From assembly GCA_914767715.1 (NCBI GenBank), contig OU612066.1, positions 26,946,283-27,010,282 of the forward strand: a DNA stretch of 64,000 bases. Reading direction: 5' to 3'. A program made the translations under genes and the position numbers. Source of the DNA: Membranipora membranacea. Its lineage: Eukaryota; Bryozoa; Gymnolaemata; Cheilostomatida; Membraniporidae. The notes below the pieces were generated by a model. That model saw only the letters and a program-made list of their open reading frames with translations. It did not search any database and had not been told where the DNA came from. This document shows positions 61,501 through 64,000 of the stretch, one piece after another; the first letter of the stretch is position 1, and each line of letters opens with the position of its first letter.

Positions 61501-63941
61501 TGGATATGCTCAAATGTATGCGCTGTACTAAGGCTTTCAAAATATAAAACAATGAGATAAAACTTAAACGATTGCTGCCACAGCTGAGCTTTGCCAAGCA
61601 GAGCCACCAGTAAAGATTTTAAAAAGAGATTTGTGGCATCAAAACATCTAGCCAGTAGCTTTGCGTGGAGTTAATATGAGCTCTCAAAAAGTAGGGAGTA
61701 TCTTTTTCCCTTAAACTGTTGACCACTTTGTAATGTATACATCTGTTTCACAGATTATGAAATGTCTCATGTTTACGGATTTTTACAGGTCATTCCTACT
61801 GAAGCTGTTACTAAGATGTGAACAGAGTGAGACTGTCATTGAAAGTCTCAATGATATGCTTGCCTCATGGAGAGACAAACCTAAACTACAGGTTCAAACC
61901 ATGGTACTCTTCATGAACTGTCACAAGGTATGTTAGCAATAAGACATGCTAGCTTTGTTGCACCTGAGCCGTCCCATCATGATAACAATGTGTGTGACTA
62001 GAAAACAGTGTCAATAGAAGGATCTTGTCTCATGGAAGTGCATCGTAGTTGTTTGCTGGTCAGTAGATCGTTCATCGCTGTCATCATCATCATCATCGAC
62101 AAGCGGAAAGACCAACTATCATCCTTCAAATATTATCTGGGTTTTCACTAAGTTTCAAGGTAATTGATTGTATCGTTTCAGGACTTACATCCACCATCGC
62201 CGACCGCTGGTCAGCTGCAGAATGTGATATCAGATCCAAACACATTACAGCTCATTACTGAAGAAGTTACTGAACTACCTGTTATGCTTCTCACCCAGTT
62301 AGCTGATGTACAGGTAATTATCACATCACAATGATTCAGGAAGTTTTGAATAGTTACTTTGTTATGAAAGTTTCATACTGAAAACTAAAAAGTTCCATAG
62401 ACTTATTGTTCACTGTCTCCAAATTGGATGGAGCTTTTGTATTCAACTAACTCCATCCTGATTGGAGTTCTCAGCCGTTGAGCTTGGAGTGAATATTTTC
62501 CACTCATTCATTTGTGACCCCACAAATCTGTTAGTGATTATCTCCACATCTTTGACTTACAATCTTTATCGAACTCACTGATTATTACTTTTCTGTAGGC
62601 TGTTGTTATTTATCCACAGAAGTCATCCATACAATGAAGGTTAAGAGTTTTACTTACCTTGTGCTATTTCAATTACTTATGTTTAACAGGTCTTCATCAA
62701 CAACATCACTGAAATAGTACTCGACAGTAAGAAGACTTCCCAAAGGCTGGAGCAGGAATTTCAAAATTTCTTACTTGCGGCCAACCAATCTGGAAACTTT
62801 CAAATCAAGTATGTATTGTGATATAAATTTGAATGTGGATTATCTCAATTCCTTGCTCTATCAGTCATTAAACCAAGCCACATCTTTCTCAAAACATTCT
62901 CTAAGAAGTATTCTCATCATGCATTGAGTGTTTTCAGAAATTGAACTCAAGCAAGTCCCATTCCGCTCATTCTGAAAAGATCAATGGCCAATTGCCAGCA
63001 AGATTTTTAAAAGATGGTTCAAGTCCATGAAGCTATGAGTTCCTTTGTAAAATTTGTTTTAGTTTCCTTGTGGTGAGACAGTTGCTCTCTGAAGGAGGTG
63101 AGAGTTACGTTAATGATCTTATCAACTCTCCCTATAACTATCTAATACCAATGAACATTAAGAGAGCTCTTGAGGACTTCACTGTAGCAGATACACTGTC
63201 CATATTTGGAGGTGATTCATATAAGAAGGTCAAACAATCATTAGAGAATAGCTTTGTGCACTTCACAAAGAGGGACAGGTTCTCTGAAGCCCTGGAAGAG
63301 ATAAAGGGACAGGTATGTGCACGAGAATACTGATTGAAGAGAATTGAACACAATGGACTGCATGTCAGGGGTGTCTAAGTCTATATTGTAGACAGATGTT
63401 TCAACATCACAGATATATTTTGTTTTGAAATAACCAATCAAAAGAGATTCAACTAACGCACTGTCATTTGGTGAATTGCATGGCTTTAAATTTGTCTTAC
63501 TCATTCTATATTATTATTTAGGCTGTTTCTTTTGAATTTTGCTGCATCAGGGTAGTGCTCAAAAAAGAATTTCTTGGCTGTACAGTGCAGTATTGAATTA
63601 TTATAATGGCAGCACTGCTTGCCTTCTCTATTGCTTATTTCGGTTTCTGAAAACCTGTCATTCTTACTGATGCTTTACAAATATTACAGACTAAAGATCA
63701 TATACTACTGTGGGGTGTCTTCACTAGAATTACTCGTACTATGGTGTCTAAATCTCCAGTGCCAAAAGAAATCAGAGATGCAATCAAGAGCAACCTCAGG
63801 CGGAACATGAACCCCAAGAATATTGTAGGTTTTTATTTTTGAATATATCTTTGTAACATTTGTGAGATATTTTACACCAGATGTTGTCTGTTTTTCAGCA
63901 ACCACCATCAGGACTGCTTATGAATGAAAAGAGATTTTTGA
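7336..63941 (+). CDS. RNF213: RNF213-like giant AAA+ ATPase / RING E3 ubiquitin ligase (82 exons threaded, 3' end outside window)
   Basis: RNF213 proteins are cytosolic dynein-like AAA+ ATPases with E3 ubiquitin ligase activity, known in vertebrates for lipid-droplet biology, moyamoya disease risk and ubiquitylation of intracellular bacteria. The gene spans essentially the whole right 57 kb. Coding exons total about 15.1 kb, about 5,055 codons, close to human RNF213 (about 5,200 residues). Intron phases agree at every junction except inside exon 72, where a one-base shift occurs. Family signatures in order include SLTQ-type SVEIASMAQATAINQTGVY, LNFFTTEQLVVLR, RPNLIAVP, SQRAGVGKS, GETGCGKT, LLFLDEANTTEAI, AACNPYRR, LVGKPGSSKSL, VVVLDEVGLAEDS, ISNWALDPAKMNRGI, EFFGLRDFYR, DLGLGTHRVK and PLINRLEKH. 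The start was chosen because ATG 7336 opens a zinc-ribbon like the vertebrate N-terminus. The vertebrate RZ finger lies well C-terminal of the RING and is not reached here, so the gene probably continues past 64000. Confidence 0.93.
7544..10135. other. RNF213-like intron 1
   Basis: No exon recognised. Open minus-strand stretches at 7713-8123 and 9384-9629 have no splice-supported context or recognisable domain; the surrounding sequence looks like degraded repeat. AT-rich throughout. Confidence 0.5.
10136..15516 (+). CDS. RNF213: RNF213-like exons 2-9: disordered N-terminal region
   Basis: Exons 10136-10670, 10926-11002, 11223-11634, 12732-12802, 13243-14169, 14477-14566, 14914-15239, 15404-15516; residues about 70-919. 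The protein is rich in Ser, Thr, Pro, Gln and Asp/Glu with little hydrophobic core (for example SVTSSSPESNSQPNSLQFQL in exon 2). Exon 8 is more structured, with a charged, probably helical stretch (EVTLRKASGEADKRAKLYNE). Vertebrate RNF213 also has a long low-complexity region between the zinc ribbon and the stalk. Every junction keeps frame, which is the main support because conservation is low. Exon 6 (927 nt) is the largest exon of the gene. Confidence 0.8.
11930..12060. repeat. Short local repeats in intron 4
   Basis: Repeated GATAGCCTTTT units (about 11966-11992) and two copies of GAATCTACTATC within a run of related words. Looks like slippage-type duplication inside the 11635-12731 intron, which otherwise shows nothing recognisable. 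Confidence 0.5.
16113..16176 (+). repeat. tRNA-derived SINE-like fragment in intron 9
   Basis: Reads GTGGTCTGATGGTTTAGGGT then GGTTCATTTCC, matching A and B box spacing of a tRNA. The downstream GGGCAAGGGTATAG string (about 16298-16311) recurs at about 32326-32339, so the SINE body may extend to about 16390. The rest of the 15517-16983 intron shows nothing else recognisable. Confidence 0.55.
16984..20191 (+). CDS. RNF213: RNF213-like exons 10-15: start of conserved stalk
   Basis: Exons 16984-17111, 17520-17842, 18421-18686, 18992-19207, 19600-19807, 20127-20191; residues about 920-1321. Begins the part that looks folded (WAGQLDVPARFKFIEYFYDI; HSFIWPNSKGNGATLVNE; LWIRLIPLMHCL; WLKPFFEVDYILRYTFL). 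It corresponds by order to the alpha-helical stalk ahead of the AAA core in RNF213. Exons 12-14 are linked by phase-2 introns throughout. A 23-codon pseudo-duplicate of the start of exon 12 lies upstream at 18057-18125. Confidence 0.8.
18057..18125 (+). other. Partial tandem duplicate of RNF213-like exon 12 (possible cassette exon)
   Basis: After an acceptor (CTGTAG) this encodes VFTHDLIQSAETLFNHLINI..., parallel to VLCNYLIQCADTLYSHLEDI at the start of exon 12 (18421). A GTGTGT donor follows ...GAGGACTTG at 18126. The piece is 69 nt, phase 0 at both ends, so it could be included without shifting the frame; it then runs into a poly-C tract. Either an exon-duplication relic or a rarely used cassette. 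Confidence 0.6.
18221..18312. repeat. Imperfect inverted repeat in intron 11
   Basis: GATAACTATCATAAGTCAGC...CCTTGTCAC on the left pairs with GTGACAAGG...ATAACTAGTGATAGTTA on the right. The core CCTTGTCACGCGGC resembles, inverted, GCCGCGTGACAAGG near 50366-50380, so both may be remnants of one family. Confidence 0.5.
20241..20691. repeat. Fold-back element, TAGACAG family copy 1
   Basis: Starts TAGACAGTTTTCTGAGC; arm of about 160 bases returns inverted near 20530-20691 (ending ...CTGGAGAGAGGACA). The last about 30 bases of the right end are missing compared with the copies at 24177 and 60026. Non-autonomous transposon-like (MITE). Confidence 0.75.
20785..26080 (+). CDS. RNF213: RNF213-like exons 16-25: stalk and entry to AAA core
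   Basis: Exons 20785-21046, 21393-21491, 21659-21778, 22452-22620, 22786-23094, 23321-23599, 23750-23898, 24673-24823, 25589-25806, 25922-26080; residues about 1322-1960. Mostly helical protein. Exon 22 (ERVKQAEICIDLQQYRTGAE) and exon 25 (GSVEIASMAQATAINQTGVY) match strongly conserved RNF213 segments. Acceptor of exon 21 was set at 23320 because the earlier candidate (TATCAG at about 23271) breaks the frame. Exon 22's left end (23750) is the least certain boundary. A further 32-codon open stretch abuts exon 17 upstream and ends in TAG. Confidence 0.82.
22095..22435. repeat. Diverged tandem duplication in intron 18
   Basis: Copy 1 (about 22095-22255) and copy 2 (about 22279-22435) share order and wording: CTCACCCTTTT, TTCAACCT/TCCAACCT CAGAC, CCAACATTA, AACCAGCT and AAGATTTAAT followed by an AGTTTT run. 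Copy 2 runs into the polypyrimidine tract of exon 19. Confidence 0.7.
24177..24638. repeat. Fold-back element, TAGACAG family copy 2
   Basis: TAGACAGTTTTCC at the left mirrors GGAAAACTG-like ...GAAAACTGACTA at the right, with arms of about 160 bases containing GAGTTGTCCTCTCT and its inverse. Ends lie in TA-containing sequence. Sits in intron 22 (23899-24672), immediately before the acceptor of exon 23. Confidence 0.85.
24944..25562. mobile_element. Inverted-repeat element bounded by TTAA (piggyBac-like MITE?)
   Basis: Left end TTAAAGACTTAGTTTGAGG and right end CCTCAAACTAAGTCTTTAA are exact inverses; the arms extend about 190 bases, to GGTACGTCACAACC / GGTTGTGACGTACC. TTAA at both outer ends fits the target preference of piggyBac-type elements. 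A tRNA-like SINE fragment lies in the loop. No transposase. Confidence 0.75.
25216..25288 (-). repeat. tRNA-derived SINE-like fragment within the TTAA element
   Basis: Minus strand reads AAGTGGCGTGGTAGCGTCAT and then GGGTTTGATTCCCACC, an A-box/B-box pair. It is in the unpaired loop of the surrounding fold-back element, so it either inserted into it or was part of the mobilised loop. Confidence 0.55.
26159..26816. mobile_element. Second inverted-repeat element bounded by TTAA
   Basis: Left end TTAAGGTAGAGACACGGGGG and right end CCCCTGTGTCTCTACCTTAA are near-perfect inverses, with arms of about 95 bases (through GAGCTCATCAGAAAT). A separate hairpin, CACCACAGAATG / CATTCTGTGGTG, lies at 26273-26303. 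Sequence differs from the element at 24944, but the TTAA ends are shared. Occupies most of the 26081-26962 intron. No coding capacity. Confidence 0.78.
26963..30354 (+). CDS. RNF213: RNF213-like exons 26-34: pre-AAA linker region
   Basis: Exons 26963-27160, 27377-27636, 27829-27931, 28051-28309, 28676-28805, 29087-29211, 29363-29449, 29693-29799, 30190-30354; residues about 1961-2438. Hallmarks: TLNFFTTEQLVVLRKEL (exon 28), WLERGRPNLIAVP (exon 32), EVLICTKNTRHEEV across exons 33-34. Exon 29 carries an acidic linker and YELMDDLECSQDMAVLALVE, which resembles a UBA-type three-helix pattern; that resemblance is by eye. The exon 29 donor was set at 28309 (AAGG then GTCATA) because only this phase opens the Pro/Glu-rich frame of exon 30 (YTPPEPEPEQDRPRPTS). 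Confidence 0.85.
30624..31324. repeat. Large inverted repeat, about 320-bp arms, in intron 34
   Basis: Left arm 30624-30944 (starts CACAGAGTAAGGATATACAG) and right arm about 31002-31324 (ends CTGTATATCCTTACTCTGTG) are strongly complementary with scattered mismatches; the loop is about 57 bases. Typical of a long fold-back/MITE element. No coding sequence. Confidence 0.88.
31541..36082 (+). CDS. RNF213: RNF213-like exons 35-43: first nucleotide-binding AAA unit
   Basis: Exons 31541-31698, 32077-32255, 32718-32911, 33593-33692, 33922-34123, 34436-34604, 35173-35229, 35535-35676, 35950-36082; residues about 2439-2882. Walker A is SQRAGVGKS at about residues 2498-2506, as in the AAA2 unit of vertebrate RNF213, which is reported to hold ATP stably. 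Later signatures: NHCGLTRPSWSELRHYVYFL (exons 39-40), RMAGDFATRSLKIAEETPG (exons 40-41), NNPYLFFNEDGATITPLGF (exon 42). Exon 41 is only 57 nt. Confidence 0.92.
34701..35007. repeat. Inverted repeat, about 130-bp arms, in intron 40
   Basis: GTGATTGTGAGGGAATCAGG on the left is mirrored by CCAGATTTCTTCACAATCAC on the right, with further matches such as GAGTTCTCAGTCTAAT / ATTAGACTGAGAACTC and CTGCTATAAGGTT / AACCTTATAGCAG. Transposon-like fold-back element without coding sequence. Confidence 0.82.
36190..39159 (+). CDS. RNF213: RNF213-like exons 44-50: AAA unit with intact Walker A and B (AAA3 equivalent)
   Basis: Exons 36190-36372, 36548-36674, 37085-37201, 37567-37724, 38070-38152, 38348-38520, 39058-39159; residues about 2883-3197. 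NYVLTMDNAKKLLAIHQRLR leads into Walker A GETGCGKT (about 2953-2960), IHGGTTEDDIIGKVREA, Walker B LLFLDEANTTEAI (about 3032), sensor-like AACNPYRR, and AGLGYNVSEKDTKDKFG then PMRHLVYRVQPLPQSLLPLV. All catalytic residues expected for ATP hydrolysis (Lys, Asp-Glu) are present. This is the best-conserved stretch of the gene. Confidence 0.95.
38673..38974. repeat. Inverted repeat in intron 49
   Basis: GAATTCTGTATAGCTC at 38673 is matched by GAGCTATGCAGAATTC ending at 38974; TTGTCACCTAATGAGCAAAT and its inverse lie further in. Arms about 110 bases. Fold-back element without coding sequence. Confidence 0.8.
39308..39371. repeat. Short minisatellite
   Basis: About five imperfect copies of a 10-12-base unit GTCTGTATGTGT / GTCTGCATGC. 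Confidence 0.65.
39429..41885 (-). CDS. Nested gene B: NHL-type propeller single-pass membrane protein, apparently intact
   Basis: Three minus-strand exons inside an RNF213-like intron: 41885-41824 (signal peptide MQTMRVFSVSLVVWLSTL), 41491-40482 (ectodomain), 40165-39429 (stalk, membrane helix, tail). Together 1,809 nt, 602 residues, all junctions in frame. The ectodomain contains NHL-like units: GVLNGHTLGRITENN, FILVVDSGNHCIRSIDLA, EVYLTDKNAIRHINI and IAFSDASIYVTTKSGGLLVL, consistent with a beta-propeller. A Ser/Thr-rich stalk (about 358-465) precedes one hydrophobic helix at about 471-493, then basic residues and a tail with tyrosines: EDDTYYR, DDDAGHYYS, YEEPQSP, FNGYVLNP. Predicted type I cell-surface protein; ligand and pathway unknown. 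ATG 41876 is an alternative start. Confidence 0.85.
42582..42786. repeat. Near-perfect inverted repeat over the 3' end of nested gene A, about 92-bp arms
   Basis: Left arm 42582-42673 is the inverse of right arm 42695-42786; spacer of about 21 bases contains a further small palindrome. The right arm covers the last codons and stop of gene A plus its 3' flank (GTTAAGGTCTTAACTTTCTG), so the left arm is an inverted copy of the gene's 3' end. The transcript would end in a strong hairpin just after the stop codon. Confidence 0.9.
42776..45588 (-). CDS. Nested gene A: paralogue of gene B with a one-base frameshift before the membrane helix
   Basis: Exons 45588-45503 (signal peptide MRALLVIGMKIVKRLNLITI...), 44898-43853 (NHL-type ectodomain, colinear with gene B: VVLNGHTLGRITENN, FILVVDSGNQCIRSVDLA, EVFLTDKNAVRRIDT), 43537-42776 (Ser/Thr stalk, helix, tail). 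Splice sites and phases equal those of gene B. In the last exon the frame homologous to gene B hits TGA at 43310-43308; compared with gene B there is one extra base at about 43311-43313. Removing it would open the frame through a membrane helix and a tail with the same Tyr motifs (EDDTYYK, DDEGHYYS, YEEPESP, FNGYVVDP). As written the product is a 453-residue secreted form. Could be a true secreted paralogue, an allele or an assembly error; the conserved tail suggests recent loss at most. Confidence 0.8.
45089..45152 (-). repeat. tRNA-derived SINE-like fragment
   Basis: Minus strand contains GGCCCTATGGCATCTCTTAT and GGCCCGGGTTCAAATCCCAC, the latter an excellent B box. Lies in the first intron of nested gene A. 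Not a foldable tRNA as far as I can see. Confidence 0.55.
45899..47089 (-). mobile_element. 5'-truncated LINE (CR1/L2/jockey-like) reverse transcriptase fragment
   Basis: Minus-strand frame down to 46036 encodes RT motifs: LDFSKAFYKVNHPKLL (motif A region, with Tyr where AFD is usual), TSGVPQGSVIGPSLFLLYIN, VRLFADDTIIYATT (FADD catalytic pair), YLGVKVQEDLKWNSHI and RPVLEYASSAWDP, in the order of non-LTR RTs. No endonuclease domain is present upstream. The 3' end at about 45899-45915 (minus orientation) is an AAGT-type short tandem tail, as in CR1/L2-like LINEs. Dead copy by truncation. It lies in the RNF213-like intron between exons 50 and 51, upstream of nested gene A and on the same strand. 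Confidence 0.85.
46941..47250. repeat. Inverted duplication of LINE sequence, about 149-bp arms, 11-nt spacer
   Basis: Left arm 46941-47089 (LINE, minus) and right arm 47101-47250 (plus strand) encode the same RT piece (AF.KVNHPKLLQKMKSAGI). I count about four mismatches by eye, including the GAT/TAT change in the AFD/AFY codon. Consistent with a 5' inversion at insertion that duplicated the junction, followed by divergence. Confidence 0.88.
47948..51267 (+). CDS. RNF213: RNF213-like exons 51-57: AAA unit with GKPGSSKS Walker A (AAA4 equivalent)
   Basis: Exons 47948-48166, 48676-48851, 49269-49500, 49677-49847, 50050-50222, 50452-50589, 50899-51267; residues about 3198-3690. Signatures: FVSLRDIHRLLDVANWFYMQ, Walker A LVGKPGSSKSL (about 3374-3381), QCSRHATPAGIVGVF, Walker B VVVLDEVGLAEDS (about 3444), TLHPLLEDGCEG, ISNWALDPAKMNRGIFVQRG and EFFGLRDFYR then LMKMVVNFA. 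Exon 57 adds an acidic, Met-rich linker (ETMDQEMMDTADGGEMTDGS) with no obvious vertebrate match, probably a flexible insertion. The intron before exon 51 is the 8.8-kb one holding the nested genes. Confidence 0.94.
50655..50698. repeat. TTCCAG hexamer microsatellite
   Basis: About seven tandem TTCCAG units, one with a base change, in the intron after exon 56. Each unit resembles a 3' splice site, but none is followed by coding sequence. Confidence 0.9.
51588..51690. repeat. Tandem repeat of a 17-18-bp unit
   Basis: About five to six copies of GGTCCCACAATTACAAT with small changes, ending just before the polypyrimidine tract of exon 58. Confidence 0.9.
51715..53139 (+). CDS. RNF213: RNF213-like exons 58-60: post-AAA4 conserved block
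   Basis: Exons 51715-51856, 52224-52417, 52963-53139; residues about 3690-3860. Contains ESRYLLILVESLSVL, NLDDLYESLYDALNQYFSTW, FVDLGLGTHRVKAFV, and FPIPLINRLEKHYI, all near-identical in kind to the vertebrate protein (LNLQNLYESLYDALNQYY; PLINRLEKH). Ends with WAEKFVKPQMMFK, where vertebrate proteins continue to FIGYHSD within a few residues but here a RING-like exon intervenes. Confidence 0.94.
52775..52850 (+). repeat. tRNA-derived SINE-like fragment
   Basis: GTACAGTAAGTTGATAAGAG followed by AAGGTTTGAATCCTTC gives A- and B-box-like elements at tRNA spacing. In the intron before exon 60. Confidence 0.5.
53349..53558 (+). CDS. RNF213: RNF213-like exon 61: extra RING-like cassette inserted after the AAA core
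   Basis: Residues about 3861-3930. Zinc-ligand pattern: VCPSECHGCG, LPCLMHFIGPCC, RRCPVAGC, i.e. CxxC, Cx2H, a CC pair and Cx4C, a RING-like arrangement with unusual CC spacing. Flanked by phase-2 introns on both sides and 210 nt long, so it can be skipped without a frameshift. On either side the protein matches vertebrate RNF213 (FVKPQMMFK; then ETAFIGYSSETTALTVRQ), where I know of no zinc module at this site. It resembles the canonical RING exon 75 in its CPxxCxxC start, its Cx4C end, its Glu-rich tail (DEIPEE / EINEES) and its intron phases, so it may be a duplicated RING exon. Confidence 0.85.
53723..59845 (+). CDS. RNF213: RNF213-like exons 62-74: helical region between AAA core and RING, one frameshift
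   Basis: Exons 53723-53852, 54290-54481, 54693-54838, 54950-55140, 55512-55823, 56201-56327, 56625-56820, 57361-57502, 57814-57962, 58293-58490, 58798-58974, 59292-59403, 59748-59845; residues about 3931-4653. Family-like segments: FLLLQCATGEAVLRLDKTEL, VTTFAELMTEHDKHKLED, HTVLLLNLPRGHKF, AVISFIDVRGNIQMIKSPGV, EKQREMMQRLSAAYNLTSEA. Exon 66 has an Ala/Gly-rich linker (GAAGGPEAAAAAPMETGDDN). Exon 72 encodes ...GQSRREM then hits TAA (58903-58905), but +1 frame continues with TVYDMIINLLDTDFDSGIIG to a good donor in the phase the next exon needs. One extra base near 58903-58908 explains it. Confidence 0.85.
57048..57105 (-). repeat. tRNA-derived SINE-like fragment
   Basis: Minus strand has ATGGCATGGTGGTTTATCTG and TTGCTGGTTCAAATCCCAGT, an A/B-box pair. 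In the intron before exon 69. Confidence 0.55.
60026..60537. repeat. Fold-back element, TAGACAG family copy 3
   Basis: TAGACAGTTTTCTGAGCTC at left, GAGCTCAAAAAACTGTCTA at right, arms about 165 bases including AGTTGTCCTCTCTCCAGTTT and its inverse. Flanked by TA on both sides, compatible with a TA target duplication. The best-preserved of the three copies. In intron 74, ending about 65 bases before the RING exon. Confidence 0.88.
60602..60778 (+). CDS. RNF213: RNF213-like exon 75: canonical RING finger
   Basis: Residues about 4654-4712. PKCPKKCFYCNEVIDSPVRL, KCNHIMCYNCV, LCAQENCGKEINEES: CxxC, CxH, CxxC and Cx4C give a C3HC4-type RING, as at the corresponding point of vertebrate RNF213. In the vertebrate protein the RING is reported to be dispensable for much of the ligase activity, which involves the more C-terminal E3/RZ region. 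Phase-2 introns flank the exon on both sides, as for exon 61. Confidence 0.93.
61177..63941 (+). CDS. RNF213: RNF213-like exons 76-82: post-RING C-terminal part, open at right edge
   Basis: Exons 61177-61386, 61789-61927, 62182-62313, 62690-62808, 63063-63312, 63690-63824, and 63899 to about 63941; residues about 4713-5055. Segments such as FRARMNAFFMHFISEVVF, LFNSQEVVDPSPVLR then SFLLKLLLRCEQSETV follow the order of vertebrate RNF213 (FNDVVDKTPVIRSVILKLLLKYSF). The last exon could read to TGA at 63980-63982, but a donor-like GTAAAG at 63942 and the absence of the RZ-finger region make continuation beyond the window more likely. Confidence 0.85.
62086..62100. repeat. ATC trinucleotide run
   Basis: Five tandem CATs (…CATCATCATCATCATCG) in intron 77; otherwise that intron shows nothing recognisable. 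Confidence 0.7.
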
Positions 63942-64000
63942 GTAAAGTTTTGTTTATAAAAACCTTCCACCAATACTACTGATAAGTTATTGAAACGTTT

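Noticed and set aside
63980-63982. TGA as the end of the RNF213-like gene
   Set aside because: Would stop only about 355 residues after the RING, before the RZ-finger region of the family; a donor-like GTAAAG lies at 63942.
1-64000. CRISPR array, bacterial operon, rRNA
   Set aside because: Intron-rich eukaryotic sequence; no spaced direct repeats of CRISPR type, no ribosome-binding-site organisation and no rRNA-like stretch seen.

Overview
The window is nuclear DNA from an animal, most likely a marine invertebrate. Coding sequence is split into many short GT-AG exons, and the introns are AT-rich and full of transposon relics. I cannot resolve the phylum. The proteins are clearly metazoan: an RNF213-type giant AAA+/RING protein and an ALG6-type glucosyltransferase. 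One ALG6 intron has U12-type (minor spliceosome) signals. tRNA-derived SINE-like repeats, fold-back elements and a degenerate LINE are scattered through the introns.

Layout. (1) 590-3664, minus strand: six exons of an ALG6 orthologue, running off the left edge. Its N-terminal exon was not found; a phase-compatible but unrecognised exon lies at 5946-6174. (2) 6175-7335: divergent intergenic region with IRF/ISRE-like motifs. (3) 7336 to beyond about 63941, plus strand: one RNF213-like gene. I could thread 82 exons, about 5,055 codons, with intron phases that agree at every junction except one single-base frameshift in exon 72. Order: N-terminal zinc ribbon; long disordered Ser/Pro/Gln-rich region; helical stalk; AAA units with three recognisable Walker A motifs; an unusual RING-like cassette exon (53349-53558); a long helical region; the canonical RING (60602-60778); and the start of the C-terminal part. 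The end of the gene is probably outside the window. (4) Inside the 8.8-kb intron 39160-47947, on the opposite strand: two tandem paralogous genes for single-pass membrane proteins (signal peptide, NHL-type beta-propeller, Ser/Thr stalk, transmembrane helix, Tyr-containing tail). The upstream copy carries a one-base insertion that truncates it before the membrane helix. The same intron holds a 5'-truncated LINE reverse transcriptase with an inverted duplicate of its own 5' end.

Other introns carry inverted-repeat elements of at least three kinds (a three-copy TAGACAG family, two elements bounded by TTAA, several long hairpins), six tRNA-like SINE fragments and short tandem repeats. In introns longer than 300 bases that have no listed repeat, such as 12803-13242, 17112-17519, 19208-19599, 31699-32076, 32912-33592, 48167-48675, 55141-55511, 58975-59291, 59404-59747, 60779-61176 and 62314-62689, I saw nothing recognisable.

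How they relate: ALG6 acts in ER N-glycan assembly and RNF213-like proteins in cytosolic ubiquitin-based defence and lipid biology. Their adjacency may be incidental. The nested receptor pair is the least familiar content. Exon ends were set by hand from splice consensus plus reading-frame continuity and may be off by a few bases.
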